NCBI GenBank assembly: GCA_018806915.1
Contig: JAGKQI010000033.1
Coordinates: 372,001 to 436,000, forward strand
Direction of reading: 5' to 3'
Origin: Phytophthora colocasiae
Taxonomy: Eukaryota > Oomycota > Peronosporomycetes > Peronosporales > Peronosporaceae
Length of the DNA: 64,000 bases
Shown here piece by piece: positions 35,809 to 49,484 of the stretch. The number at the start of each line of letters is the position of its first letter. Within the stretch, counting starts at the first letter, position 1. The translations under genes were made by a program, and so were the position numbers. The notes under the pieces are model-generated. The model was not told where the DNA came from and did no database searches. It saw only the letters and a list, made by a program, of their open reading frames with translations.

Positions 35809-38238
35809 ATGGCTGGGAAGCTACAGGTGACGAAGGCGCAGACTCTGGACGAGAAGCGGCCGCTTCTAGGAGACATTCACGTGTCTGTGAACCGCCATGA
35901 TCTTTCCTCCAATGAGCTGTCAGGTCTAGGCGACCGATACCCGTCTCAGGGCGCGACGTGCGTGTCTTCGGCTCTCTTCTCGTGGGTTACGCCGTTAATG
36001 GAGCTGGGTAACCAACGACCACTAGAACACGACGATCTGTACCTACTGGACCCTGCGAATCGCGCTCATGAAGTGTCCACGGAGTTCCAAGAGGCCTGGA
36101 GGAAGCAGTGCAGTAAACCAAGTGGTAAACCCAGTCTGGCGTGGGCTTTGGCGTCGTGCTATGGTGGACAAATAGCTAAGGCTGGCCTGCTTAAGCTGGT
36201 TCATGACTCGCTGCAGTTCGTGGCTCCGATGTTGATTAAAGAAATCATTGCGTACCTGCAGAACCCGGACGCTGAGTTGAGCGAGGGGCTGTTGTATGCA
36301 GGGATCGTCTTTGTTTCTGGAGTGATGCAGTCGTTCTTGTTGAGGAACTATTTCTTCCACTGCTTTGAAGCTGGTATGAGAGTGAGATCTGCTGTGTGTA
36401 CTGCAGTGTACAACAAGAGTTTGGTGCTGTCTGCTGCTGCGAGACAGAAGAAGACGACTGGAGAAATTACGAATCTCATGAGTATTGACGCACAGAGACT
36501 GCAGGAACTCTCAACATTTATTAACAGTGTGTGGTTCTCGATCTTCCAGATTATGGTGGCTTGCTATCTTCTCTGGAAGCAGATTGGGCCTGCTACTTTT
36601 GCTGGTGTTGCTGTAATCATATTGATGCTTCCAGTAACGGCAGCCATTTCGAAACTCATGAGACGGCTGCAACTAGCACTGATGGAGGTAAAAGATGAAC
36701 GGATCAAGATCTGCAATGAAGTTCTGGCTGGCATGAAGGTGATTAAGATGCAGGCGTGGGAACACTCCTTTACCAGGCGTGTTCTAGAATACCGTAACGA
36801 GGAGCTCAGTAAGCTGCGCACCTACATCTACGCGCGTAGTGGATCCATGACGCTCTTTTCGGCCATCCCTTCTCTTGTGACGGTGGCATCATTCTACACC
36901 TACGTCAGGCTAGGGAACACGTTGGATGTGGGTACTGCACTCACGTCGCTGGCACTGTTCAACATCCTCCGTTTCCCGCTTTTCATGCTTCCACAAGTGT
37001 TGAATTCGATTATCGAGGCAACCGTAAGTATTGAACGCTTGAGCTCGTACTTCCAGGAGGAGGAACGCGAGAAAGTTGGACCAGGAGATCTCACCAATGT
37101 TGGCGTTCGTGTGAACAAGGCTGATTTCATGTGGGATACGCAACCAAACCCATCAACGTCTTCAGAAGCGTCTTCAGGGTCGAAAGAAGAGGATAGCTTG
37201 CTACAAGAGGACTCGATCCTAGACAAGGACGCTTTGGGAGGAGGTGATAGTCTGCCAGTTCTGCAGGGTGTGTCTCTGGAAGCTCGTCCAGGGAACTTGA
37301 TTGCTGTTGTGGGGCATGTGGGAGCTGGGAAATCCACTCTTCTTAGCGGAATTCTGGGTGATGCTCGTTGCAGCCGGGGTGAGGTAAGCCTACGTGGATC
37401 TGTGGCTTACGTTTCGCAGCAGCCATTCATTCAAAACGCAACAGTCCGTGAAAATATTTGCTTCGGCCTCCCCTTCAACGAGGCAAAGTATGCCGAGTCG
37501 CTCCGTGTCAGCTCCATGCAGAAGGATTTGGCCGTGCTACCGGGAGGTGATATGACGGAGATTGGGGAGAAGGGTATCAATCTTAGTGGTGGCCAACGCA
37601 CCCGTGTGGCTCTTGCTCGCGCTGTCTATCAGGATGCGGACATTTATCTACTGGATGACATTTTGTCTGCAGTTGATAGCCATGTTGGACATGACATTTT
37701 CAAGGAGTGTGTTAAGACTTGCCTGAAGGATAAGCTCGTGATTCTTGTTACTCATGGCCTGACGTTTCTAAGCGAGTGCGACAAGATTATGGTGTTGGAA
37801 AATGGCATGGTCGTGGAGGACGACACTTATGACCGTCTCATGAAAAAAGACGGCGGCCTTCTGATGGATCTTGTGGCCAAGTACAGGGATCACGATCAAC
37901 AGAATGAGTCGCAATCACTCGAAGATGTTGGAAATGATATTTTAGTGGACGAGTTGGAAGAAGATGAAGTCGACAATCCGACCTCCGAACGTTTTGCTCG
38001 GAGATTAAGCCGGTCATCTGTACGCAGCGAGCGTTCGGCAAGTGAAGTTGGTGTGGAGTCTCAACTAATGACCGATGAGGACCGATCTGTGGGGGATGTG
38101 GCGTGGCAAATTTACAAAACTTGGATCATGGCGTTTGGTGGAATTTCTGCTGGTCTACTCGTAATCATCCTTTTCATCGCCACTCAATGTGTGAACCTAC
38201 TGTCACCGTGTATAAGAAACAAACACGACTACCTTTAG
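35809..38238 (+). pseudogene. ABCC (MRP-type) transporter, truncated after first half
   Basis: The first in-frame ATG is at 35,809; 809 residues to a stop at 38,238. An N-terminal linker is followed by a first membrane domain (about residues 105-400, several hydrophobic helices) and NBD1 with Walker A GHVGAGKST (about 501-509), signature LSGGQRTRVALARA (about 591) and Walker B DIYLLDDILSAVDS (about 611). A Ser/acidic linker and the first helix of the second membrane domain (GGISAGLLVIILFIATQCVNLLS) follow, and then homology stops abruptly at about 38,205, with nine unrelated residues before the stop. Family members have about 1,300 residues, so TMD2 and NBD2 are missing. The end abuts the 3' end of the expansin-like gene. 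A half molecule might still be made, but full export function is unlikely. Confidence 0.85.
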
Positions 38239-39002
38239 TAAAACTTGATCTTTCGTCGTCTGTAGGCTTGCCACGCAGTGTGATGTACAGTAGCTCCGGT
38301 TGTGTCAGTGATCACAGTCGTGGTTGCTCCGCCGTTGGTGCCTGTCGTTGAGCTCGTGGAGTCGTCTGTCATTGGGCAATCGTTGTAGTCTGACGCTTTC
38401 AATGTCACCTTGGATGTGATTCCCTCATTCGACGTTATCTTCACTTTGACATTCTCCAAGTCGATAGCATCAGACGGAGCAACCTGGTAAAAGGAAGTTA
38501 CGCCGATAACTTCAGCTTCCACGCCGTTGATCTCCATCGATTTAATACCATCTCGTGAGTTCGGCACTTGCAGCGCAAACCACTGTGGATTGCTGCCTTC
38601 TTTCCAGCAAAACTTCTCCTGTTCGTCAGGACAAGGTGTGAAATGCCAAGAGATCTCGGAGATGCGTGGGTCTCCACCAACTACCGTGTACCACAAGGCC
38701 GTATTGAGATCGAGGTTCCCATAGCCGCATTCGTAGCACAAGTCCGCTACGAAGGCGGTGACAGTGCCGCTCTCGCCTGTGATGGATAAGCAGCGACTGC
38801 AGCTGGATGATTCGTAGTATTGGTCGTAGTTCATCGCCACGAACAGCGACGAGTTGAGCCCGTACGGCGCCATGCGAGCACTGCAGCTCCCACCGAGAGC
38901 CGACGCGAGGCCATACGTGGTAGCTTTACCTGTAAACTCCTCCTTTGCGAGCACGACCAAGGCAGAGCAGAAGCATAGCAGTGTAATACTCAACGCCTGC
39001 AT
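38235..39002 (-). CDS. secreted expansin-like protein
   Basis: Start chosen at ATG 39,002 (MQALSITLLCFCSALVVLA), which gives a clean signal peptide with cleavage after VLA; an upstream in-frame ATG at 39,044 would spoil it. The mature protein opens GKATTYGLASALGGSCS, an expansin/DPBB-type beginning. It has paired Cys residues (SSCSRC, DLCYECGYGNLDL) and a second domain with NPQWFALQVPNSRDGIKSMEINGVEA that fits a C-terminal beta-sandwich. The tail is Thr/Ser/Gly-rich. Expansin-like proteins loosen cellulose networks and are secreted by oomycetes, including plant pathogens. The last about 18 residues (basic RRRKIKFY) lie at the rearranged border with the ABCC pseudogene, so the original C-terminus may have changed. 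Confidence 0.75.
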   Translation of the reverse strand: MQALSITLLCFCSALVVLAKEEFTGKATTYGLASALGGSCSARMAPYGLNSSLFVAMNYDQYYESSSCSRCLSITGESGTVTAFVADLCYECGYGNLDLNTALWYTVVGGDPRISEISWHFTPCPDEQEKFCWKEGSNPQWFALQVPNSRDGIKSMEINGVEAEVIGVTSFYQVAPSDAIDLENVKVKITSNEGITSKVTLKASDYNDCPMTDDSTSSTTGTNGGATTTVITDTTGATVHHTAWQAYRRRKIKFY

Positions 39003-39159
39003 TGCGGTGTGGCAGCGAAGAAGAGGAACTAGTACATTGCTCACCTCTGCCCGACATTAGTAATGCTACACGAAAACCTCTTCAACAGCATGCTACGTGA
39101 ACACCAAAATGTAGCCATAATCAGGATGCTGTTCGGATCCTAGCTGCTAGTTCATGTCG

Positions 39160-41802
39160 TTAGCTCTGGTGGTGCGTATTGGTGTTCATGTTCATGCCGC
39201 CCGTGAACGCGAATGGCACCTTAGCCAGGTTCTGCATGTTCTTCTTCCAGTTCTCCGTCATGTCGCTCATCTTGCCCTCCATCTCGGCGATCTTCCCCGT
39301 AGGTTTACGCTGCATGCCCAGTGTCTCCAGGTACGCTGCCTGTTCACTCTTTTTGAGGCCTTTGACGGTCATAATGTTCTGGAAATCCTCCGCGGTGCCC
39401 TCGGGCCACATGATCTTGAAGCTCTCAACCAGCATCTCATTCGGAGTACCAATAAGTTTTAGCACGTTCTCCACCGTAGCCATCTCGTTTGTGACGAATT
39501 TCGTATATCGCGAAGGGATGGTCGCCATGTTCGTCGATGAAGACGAGGACTGGAACGCGTCGTTGTTCAACACAGGCAGCTGAAGAAACAGCGTCTTGAG
39601 TGCATACACGTCCAGCAGCAGTTGCTGGGTCGCCACTTGGCTTACCTTGCGGCACTTGAACACTGCCTGCAGGATCTTGGGCACGAACGAGGCAGCGAAC
39701 TTATCGCAAAAATTCGTGAAGTACAGCCCTGACAGCATTTGTCGAAGTACCGGCACAAACGCCTGCAGCTTCTCGCCCATTTGTGATACGTATAAACTCT
39801 CATCGCCCACTGTTTCCCATGTCTGCCAGTTCACCTTGTGGAGAGCAGTTAATTCATCGTCCAGTGACGTCTCCAATCCAGCTACAATGCACTTCATGGC
39901 TGTGGCTCCCACATCGTGGAATGTGTCGATTTCTTGCGAAAGCTCGATAGCTTCGCTGAAAGCCTTGTCGATCTTGGCACGAATTACTTCCTCCAAAGAT
40001 GGCAGGGTTTCAGCACAGTACTCAGCTGTATTGATAACAAAGCACAGCTCTTCTTCCTGTTTATCACTCAGCTTGATCTTGTTGCTTGCACCACTGCTCG
40101 AAGATTCTAGACCACCTGTTGATCCAGCCAACACACTGGGGAGTTTCTCAAGAAGCCGCTGCGAGTAGAGCTGGAAGCAGTGCTTAAACTCGTTTTGTAG
40201 ATCAAAGAAGGTCTGCCCGTTCGTCAGCGCTGTGCATCGCTTGATGGAGTTGCGGATGTAAGCGAACATGTTCACTGAACTGGAAAACACCGGCAGCTGG
40301 CCATTGCGATCCACCAACTCGGCGCTCATCACTTCATTGATCATCTGATCCATATTCTTCCGTTCCAAGGCAACGTATGCAGTCATGAACGGATCAAACG
40401 AACGAGATATCAGCCCTCGAATTGTAGGCAGACTCTGGCTGTTATCGGCATCCAACTCGCCGTTCTTCTTCATTTCTTCTTCCAGAGCTTTACGCTCTGC
40501 CTCACGCTTTTTACGACGATGTTTCCTTTTAATTCCCTCAGCAGAATGCGGATCAATGACCTCGCCATTCTCGTCCAGTTCCATTTCGTCCATCTCTTCA
40601 CCGTCTGCCACTCCTTCGAATCGTTGTGCAGCGTCGCGTTCAAACATGAGCGTTCTCTGGAGCGACTTCAGCAGCAATGTCACGTCCATCTCGTCAGGTG
40701 TGTGAGCACCAATCTGCGCAAGTAGATGAGTCCGGGTGCGCTCACAAAATTGAATACACATCCGTCGGGCCATTCGCCAATGTTTGGGAAATACTGCGTT
40801 CAAGCGGTCATCAATCCCACCAAGAAGCTTGTAGAACCACGAATATCGTGTTTCAGCTTGGTGTAACCCAGCACACTCTCCACCTTCGCCATACATCCTC
40901 TCATACGACATCAGCTGCTCGTCACAGAATAAATGAATGAGCTTCTCTCTGGTTGACTTGCCTAATGCATCCACAACTGCACACGCCGCTGAAAGGTTGG
41001 CAAATACTGCCTTCCGCTCCTCCTCTGATGGGAAATTGTCTTCCAACGATTCCATCGGCCCAATAGACCTGAAGTCAGCAAAGATCTGTCCACCGAGCTC
41101 TTCCTGCAAGGTTCGGACTGTCTTGTGTAGCTCGACAATCTTACTCACGCCGGTGTATCCATCGAAGTGTGTGAATAACTGGTTCACTGCTTCGAGAAGA
41201 GAGGCAGCTTCTCGATAGTTACGTTGGGAGGACATGAACTCCAGTTGATCCACTGCGTTAACCAACATGTGCAGTCGCTTTAAAGCTGTTAGTGTCGTCT
41301 GTAAGTGCCGCTTGGCATAGTCAAGCTGCTTGATGTCCCGACAGATTTCCTGCACCATAACTTCCGACTGTTCTGCTTTTCCTCGGATGTCGTGTATCTT
41401 ATGGAAGAGCTGCTGGGATGCTGTCTTTGCTTCTTTCAGGTCTACAAGTGCCTGATGGGCGGCCAGACTTTGGTCCTGCGAAGCCTGGGACAAAGAATCA
41501 TCCAGCTCCTTCATCCGTCCGCGAAGTCGACTCACAAAGTTCCCGATATCCCCCATACTCTGTTCATCAGGGAAGTTCCGGTTAATGAATTCGCGTGCAT
41601 CGAATTCAGGTCGATCCAGCACGTCTTCCGAGGGTAAAACCTATAGTGGAGTGAGACGTAAGCGACAAACCACAGTGTAGTTAGTCAATTGGGTTAATAC
41701 CTTAGCTAGTGTGTCTTCTACGTTCTGCGGGAGCTTCAGAGCGCTGCCTGCGCTGTCTACGGACCCAGAAGAGGACAAGCCGCGTCCCAACATACGCTCC
41801 AT
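39160..41802 (-). CDS. VPS53: VPS53, GARP/EARP tethering complex subunit
   Basis: Two exons: 41,802-41,701 (34 codons) and 41,640-39,160, with a 60-bp GT-AG intron; 860 residues, close to the usual 800-830. The N-terminal Vps53 signature is nearly complete: FDAREFINRNFPDEQS, GKAEQSEVMVQEICRDIKQLD, AKRHLQTTLTALKRLHML, then ELGGQIFADF. Long helical rods follow, with an acidic/Lys-rich insert at about residues 370-400 (KRKHRRKKREAERK). It acts with VPS51, VPS52 and VPS54 in tethering endosome-derived vesicles to the trans-Golgi network. The ORF is intact with normal codon composition, so a housekeeping gene. Confidence 0.92.
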
Positions 41803-43930
<2,128 letters not shown>

Positions 43931-44197
43931 ATAGTGTGCATGCCTGGAACTCTTTCGGCGAAAATCTGCTGGGCGAAGTAAGTTCTGCAGTTGTAGGAGC
44001 CATTTGCAGCTAATAGATAGCGTAAAGCGCTATCGAGGAAAAATATATGGTGAAGTTCGAATGGAAGCATTCTTGTTTCTCTGATATGGAGGAGGTTTCT
44101 TAATGTATTTTTAGGTTTAAAACTGGTGTTGTCATAAGAAGAAGAAGAAGTAGGAGAAGACATTGTACATTGCAAGTAAAGGCAGAACCTCAGTGCG

Positions 44198-46086
44198 ATG
44201 GCGTCCGAGTCAGAGCTTAGTGATAAAGAGTGGCGGCAAATGCGACGACAAATGCCGAAGCTTGACTTTGACCCAGTACCGGAGACGCCTGCACTGCTTC
44301 CACGGTCTCTTTATGGCGAAATTGACGAGGAACTAACATCAATTCGCGAAGATGAAGAAAGCGCTAAAGACCTGTCGAGGTTGTCATTGCTTGAGCTGGG
44401 ATAAATGTATCTCTACTAACACTCGATTTTTTTTTCTAGCCACGTTGAAGAGGTCAAGAAAGATTGCAAGTGTACTGAATTGCCCTCAACATCCATGGCA
44501 GTCTCTCCTTTAATTGCCAGGCGGGTTCAGTTCCAGGAACAAAAGCTACTGCCAGCAAAAGAATTTCATCTGGACGATGCTGAACTTGCAGCAATAGATG
44601 CTGAGATGATTGCAGCACACGATGCTACTCGCCGATCAGTTATGGTAAGGCACAATTATCCATTTATATGAATTTGAGGCACCTGGATGGGTTCATCACA
44701 TTGTGATCGATTACCAGCGTGCATTTATTGATTTCAAAGCAAAGAAAGCAAGGACTGAAGCTCTGGAGAGGATGAAGTTGTCCGAGGCTCATTCAAATGA
44801 CGTCAAAATCCTTCAAGTACGTTGTAAACTTTCATCATTCGTTGGAGGTGACTCATTTTTCTTGTTGTTTTTTGTGTACACAGGACAAGCTGGAGGAAAT
44901 GAAAGCTCAGGCGGCTACGGCAGAAGCAAAACAAGAGCAATGCGACCTGGTGTTGGATCGCTTTTCGATGTTCTCAGCCAAGCAATCGCATCACAATGTA
45001 CGGTTCAATTGTTTTGTTTATTGAAAACAACTCTCTTAGAACTGTTTGTCTGATAGCAAGAACGCTGGAGTGGAGGGTATTCACTGGCTGCATGTTTCCG
45101 CATGTGGAAGAAAAAGATTCGCCAAAAGGTTGAAAAGCATTTTGCGCTTCGTCGGGTCCTTCTTCACTATTGCAAGCGCCAACAGTGTGAAAGTTTTCGT
45201 CACTGGAATACAGTCACTCGGAATCATCTGCTTCAAAAACAACTTCAGGATCAAAAAGATTGGTACGAGCGCAAAATTGTCGAGATGGCGAAGGAGTATC
45301 AGATCAAGGTTCAACAGGTACGATCCTTGTATTGTTTTCTGTTTGAAAAATGACTCAACCCAGCTTTAATTGAACGTTTAGCTTCAGCAAGAAGTTGATG
45401 ATGCAAAATGCCAAGTAACAGACGCGCAAAAGTGTTGTCAAAAGCTGGAAGAAGACCTCCGTTTGATATTTTTACGTGGTGTGTCAGCAATGAATATCGA
45501 AGCGTTAACCGCTTTTCGGTCGAGCCACAAGCACAGACATACGTTAGGTGAACCAGAACGATCGGATCTACCAACTCGTCAAAAGGAAAAAAACAGCAAC
45601 CAAGTCGCTGAATCAGTGAAAAAAGTAAAGATCGCAGTTCCTGAAGTCATGCCACCACCCAAAGAACTTCAGACAAATACTACGCCTGAAACCAGCGATC
45701 CTGCGCCAGTTGTGGCTGTAGAACCAGTTGACGTGACCTCTTTACAATCTCCCTCCAAAGGGTCCAAGGTCCGGTCAAGCTATTATCAAGCTTCACTGGC
45801 TGTCGATAAGGGTATCAACGGACAGTCTCGTCCAAGCAGTACTACCGAACTACGCAGTGCTGAGATGATTCGGAAACATGAGCTGCCAGTCCCAATGGCG
45901 CATCACTCTGAAGGTCGATTAATACCTTCAACTTATCGTCCATACTCAGCTCCGTCACCAACGAAGACGTGGTCGCGCCCTCAATTGAACGCCAAGTACC
46001 AAGTGGAAATGCAATATATGCGCAGTGAAGTTGCTGCATCTGCAGCTAGATCACGTACTCGAGTCGCTAGACATCCGCCATCCTAA
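44198..46086 (+). CDS. POC5: centriolar protein POC5
   Basis: Six exons: 44,198-44,379; 44,440-44,644; 44,718-44,816; 44,884-44,997; 45,057-45,317; 45,382-46,086. All introns are GT-AG and 60-74 bp, and the total is in frame (521 residues). Landmarks: a coiled coil with QRAFIDFKAKKARTEAL; centrin-binding-type repeats with spaced Trp (CFRMWKKKIRQKVEKHFALRR, ESFRHWNTVTR); and the hallmark FLRGVSAMNIEALTAF, which matches the conserved POC5 segment FMRGVCALNLEAM. POC5 binds centrin and builds the distal inner scaffold of centrioles, consistent with flagellate zoospores. The tail (about residues 320-521) is Pro/Ser-rich and disordered. The first intron's donor (GTTGTC) is the least certain join. 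Confidence 0.85.
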
Positions 46087-46151
46087 ATTGGTAAAAATGG
46101 CATTCGTTTCGATAAATCTCCATCAGTTTGCATATAGCCCCCACGTTGAAA

Positions 46152-48357
46152 ATGAGAAGGCAGAACGGCACCGAGCCGGAATTTGCCAGGGAAATACATG
46201 AAGACGACAACGAGGGAATCCTAAACGTTGACGAGGATGACGGGGTACGGAAGAATGCAAGATATCTTCAGTCACTCCATCCTTATCCGCAATATTATTT
46301 TTCCTAGGTCGATTTGGAAGGCTATGAAGAGTACTTAGAGCACTTGAAAAGGTATACTGTGTTTTCAAGTATGTCATCCTATATGCTACGTAGCCCTCAT
46401 TAGGGTATTTGTTGTTGATTAATACAGCAAAGGTGCTGTGCGACCTTGCAGTGCTCGAGTAGTACGCCCAATGCCAACGGAATGCCCCCAGTTTTTCACA
46501 GACAATCCTGTTCCTACTCGGCCTGCTCGACCAGCAAGCGCTCGGCCTCGAATGCGCTCTACCCCGCGAAATTCGTCGGATGATCGCACTCTCAATAGTA
46601 TTCAGGCTCGATCGAATGGTGTGGGAATGAGACGAAAACGCCAAGGAGAAAAGTTGGTTCACGCTCGAATCCGAGCTGTGTACAATGATGTGGGGCCTTC
46701 TTCCGTGGCGATGAAACACAATACGACGTCAGCACTCAGTAAATTTAAGGGGTTGAAAGATTCCGAGATGCACGATGAGTACTACAGGTTACTTGACGCT
46801 GAGAGCGAACTGAAGGCTACTTGTCTTCAAGAACAGCAGAAACGAATGAAAGCTGTCACACATGTTCGACGCCTGGAAGAAATTATAGCGATGAAGGACA
46901 AGAAAATCGAGTCCTTGTTTCACGCTAAAACCGTTGGAGCGGATAGATCTCTAAGCATGGATAGGAGTGTCGTTCAAAGGGAACGAGCGGAGCGTGATCG
47001 CCAGTCTCATGCTTTGACGCAGAAATTGAAGCAGAAAATCGCCCAGCAGTCCAAACTCTTGAGTTCATATGAAGAAGCGATGCAATCTCTTCGTAGCGGG
47101 ATAAAGAGTACGAGTCTCATGGAGCTTGAAGAAGAGCGCAGTCAGCTCTACCAGGAATTGCGTCACCATCAGGAGCTCTTGGATCGACAACGTCTAGAAT
47201 GGGAAGTCCATCAGAAAAAACTGATGGCATTTGCTGACGCGGAAGCAAGAAACAAACTTCTGATCGTTAAACTCCAGCAGGAGAACAAGACTATTGCTCA
47301 CGAAAAGCGCAAGTTAGAGCAGGAAGTTGGATTCTTGAAGTCACAAGTAGTATTTCTTCGAAACAATCTCACTCTTGAACAACGAAAGCGGACATACGAT
47401 CGGGATTTCAGTGACAGCATCGGGAAACGTACCGCTTCGTCACCAACCCAAAAGGTGATGCTGGCCCAAGCGCTAGATGAGATGAAAACGTTACTGCGGA
47501 GAGAAACAGCGACCTCCATCAAACGGGAAAAGCTGAAATCGCCCGAGGCTACCAGCTTTCAGGCAGATCTGGCTTCTCATGCTTATCAGTCTTCCCCAAC
47601 GCCTACTTTTGCTTCAAAGATCCCAGGTGGAACAACTGCGGCATCTTCAAGTCGCGCTCGAGCTCAAAGTGCTTCTACCACTTCTACTCGTCCTCAAGTA
47701 ACGGTAGTACGGAAGACAACAACAATTACAGCAAACTCCAAGCCAGATCTCACAATGCTCAACACTGAACTCGACTCAATGACGTCAAAAAGTCAAAAAC
47801 AAGAAGTGAGTGATGATCATGATGGAACCAAGGAAGGTCAGAAGACAACTGGGGTTGATATAGCCCTCAGTGACATAGGAGCTACCCTGAACTCCACCAC
47901 TATACGCCAGGACTCGTATCAAAGTGAAAGTGCTAAAACCATAAACTCCTCGGTGACTGGCAATTCGAGTCAAAATCCCTGTGAAGAATTGTCGGAGGTG
48001 TATTATCAACTATGCAACGCTCCGCAAAATTCTATGCAATTGAGTGCAGGTACTTTGGAACTAGCTGGCGGCGAAGATTTCGATAGTCCGTCGTCAGATG
48101 ATCTGCTGGATGACGTGCAGCACCTCAAGAGCGGACAGGGAATGAATTCTATCGATGACGTTGCCGATGCAGAGCTTCTGAGGTTTGATCTCACAAAAAA
48201 CGAGGAAGTTGGAGACATGGAAGCCCCATTTTCTCAACCGTCAGTGGCTTTCAACGCGGAAGACACGACTCAAGAAATGACGCAAAATGATGGAGGACAG
48301 TCGCCCGAAACGTTCGATGATCTCTACGCACCAGATTTCCTTGATACCGATGCATAG
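46152..48357 (+). CDS. coiled-coil protein, family not recognised
   Basis: Exons 46,152-46,244, 46,308-46,351 and 46,428-48,357; 688 residues with phases that fit. It starts only 65 bp after the POC5 stop codon. A short acidic N-terminus and a Pro/Arg-rich stretch are followed by a long coiled coil (about residues 135-370) including RRLEEIIAMKDKKIESLF and ELEEERSQLYQELRHHQELLDRQ, and then a Ser/Thr-rich, acidic disordered tail. The layout is typical of centriole, basal-body or ciliary structural proteins, and the neighbour POC5 makes such a role attractive, but this is inference from context. No enzyme motif is present. Confidence 0.7.
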
Positions 48358-48474
48358 ATGTCCCTAGAGTGCAGCAAAGATTTCACAGATGTGAGAGGGT
48401 CATCTACTTTCCTATTATTTACATTAACACGAGACACCACTGATCCAAGAATTCCTCTTTTCCACCTGCCAAAG

Positions 48475-49320
48475 TCATGAAGCGTGCAGACTTGAGTTGC
48501 GACACGTAGACTTGCGTCCTCGAGATTTTCCCCTTGCACGTACGTACACAGGTTCGAAGAACTCAACGTACTTGGTGTCTTCAATCTTCGATCGGTGGCC
48601 TAATAAACCGAGGAATCCGCCACTACTGTGGGAAGTTGCAGGCTCCGCTTCGTCGTTCGACTGATTCTCGCTCGCGTTCTTGTCTGCTCGCTCTTTCGCG
48701 CGTCGATGAACTAGTTCCAAATACATTTCGCCATCCTCTGAATTGAACAATTGCGAGTAATACTCAAACAAAGCGTTGTTGCGGGCGTTGATTTTGTCGT
48801 CGTCTTTGGTTTCGCCACTCTCCAAATGAACGAGCATTTTGTTCTGGGCAGGAAACGGCACAATCCCTGGTGGCTCCACTGCAGTTGGGTATTGATGTTG
48901 GTGCCGGTGAAGTGCGTGGTGTGTATGCTGATTATTAACAACTTCCTGCTCGCTTTTCTTCTTAATACCGAAAGTATGCCGCACGAGAGTTTTAAGAGAC
49001 TTTGGAGAACCTTTTTTTGACGTGGAGGAAACAGACGAGCGCGACGTAGATGAAGACGTCGATAGAAAACTTTCACGTCCAGTGAGTCCTCCGTGGGGTT
49101 CCCCGTGTTTTTCCACGTACAATTGGGCGAATTCACGATGCAACCGTAGAAGCGCTCGGAAGGAGCCCGAGAACCCAAGACGTGTGTGATTCTCTCTGGG
49201 TGAACCCACAACGAGCTCCACATAGTAACGCACGTGCAATTTGACCTTCTTCTTCGTGTCCGTCACATTGCGCTCCTCCTTGTGCGCGGTGATGTCCACG
49301 CCGACCGTCGGCCGCGTCAT
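48475..49320 (-). CDS. PX-domain protein
   Basis: 281 residues, single exon. The first 60 residues have the beta-strand pattern of a PX domain (HVRYYVELVVGS), then FRALLRLHREFAQLYVEKHG in place of the usual YSDF helix. After a long Ser/His-rich insert (about residues 85-145, with H-x-H runs) come VPFPAQNKML and ARNNALFEYYSQLF, resembling the PX proline motif and its following helices. PX domains bind phosphoinositides on endosomes. The membrane-contacting Arg of the core is in doubt because of the large insert. The C-terminus is basic. It is divergent from the SNF2 gene by 164 bp. Confidence 0.6.
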   Translation of the reverse strand: MTRPTVGVDITAHKEERNVTDTKKKVKLHVRYYVELVVGSPRENHTRLGFSGSFRALLRLHREFAQLYVEKHGEPHGGLTGRESFLSTSSSTSRSSVSSTSKKGSPKSLKTLVRHTFGIKKKSEQEVVNNQHTHHALHRHQHQYPTAVEPPGIVPFPAQNKMLVHLESGETKDDDKINARNNALFEYYSQLFNSEDGEMYLELVHRRAKERADKNASENQSNDEAEPATSHSSGGFLGLLGHRSKIEDTKYVEFFEPVYVRARGKSRGRKSTCRNSSLHAS

Positions 49321-49484
49321 GTTGTTAGGAGTCCTAACTTAGGACTCTTCCAGCAGGAACGAAAGTGAGGTAATCCTGAGAAAAGCAGGACAGGATTCGG
49401 ACTTAAGTGAGATAACCTGTTCTAATCCTGGACGCTTATGTATACATATGTATACATCGTATACCCATATGTCAATTCAGATCC
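49321..49484. promoter_or_regulatory. divergent promoter with two strong palindromes
   Basis: The 164 bp between PX (-) and SNF2 (+) start codons contain a 9-bp perfect inverted repeat with a 1-base spacer (49,329-49,337/49,339-49,347, GAGTCCTAA), a 7-bp stem AATCCTG/CAGGATT at about 49,374-49,405, and a perfect 18-bp palindrome at 49,439-49,456 (TGTATACATATGTATACA). These are candidates for dimeric regulator sites. Confidence 0.6.
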
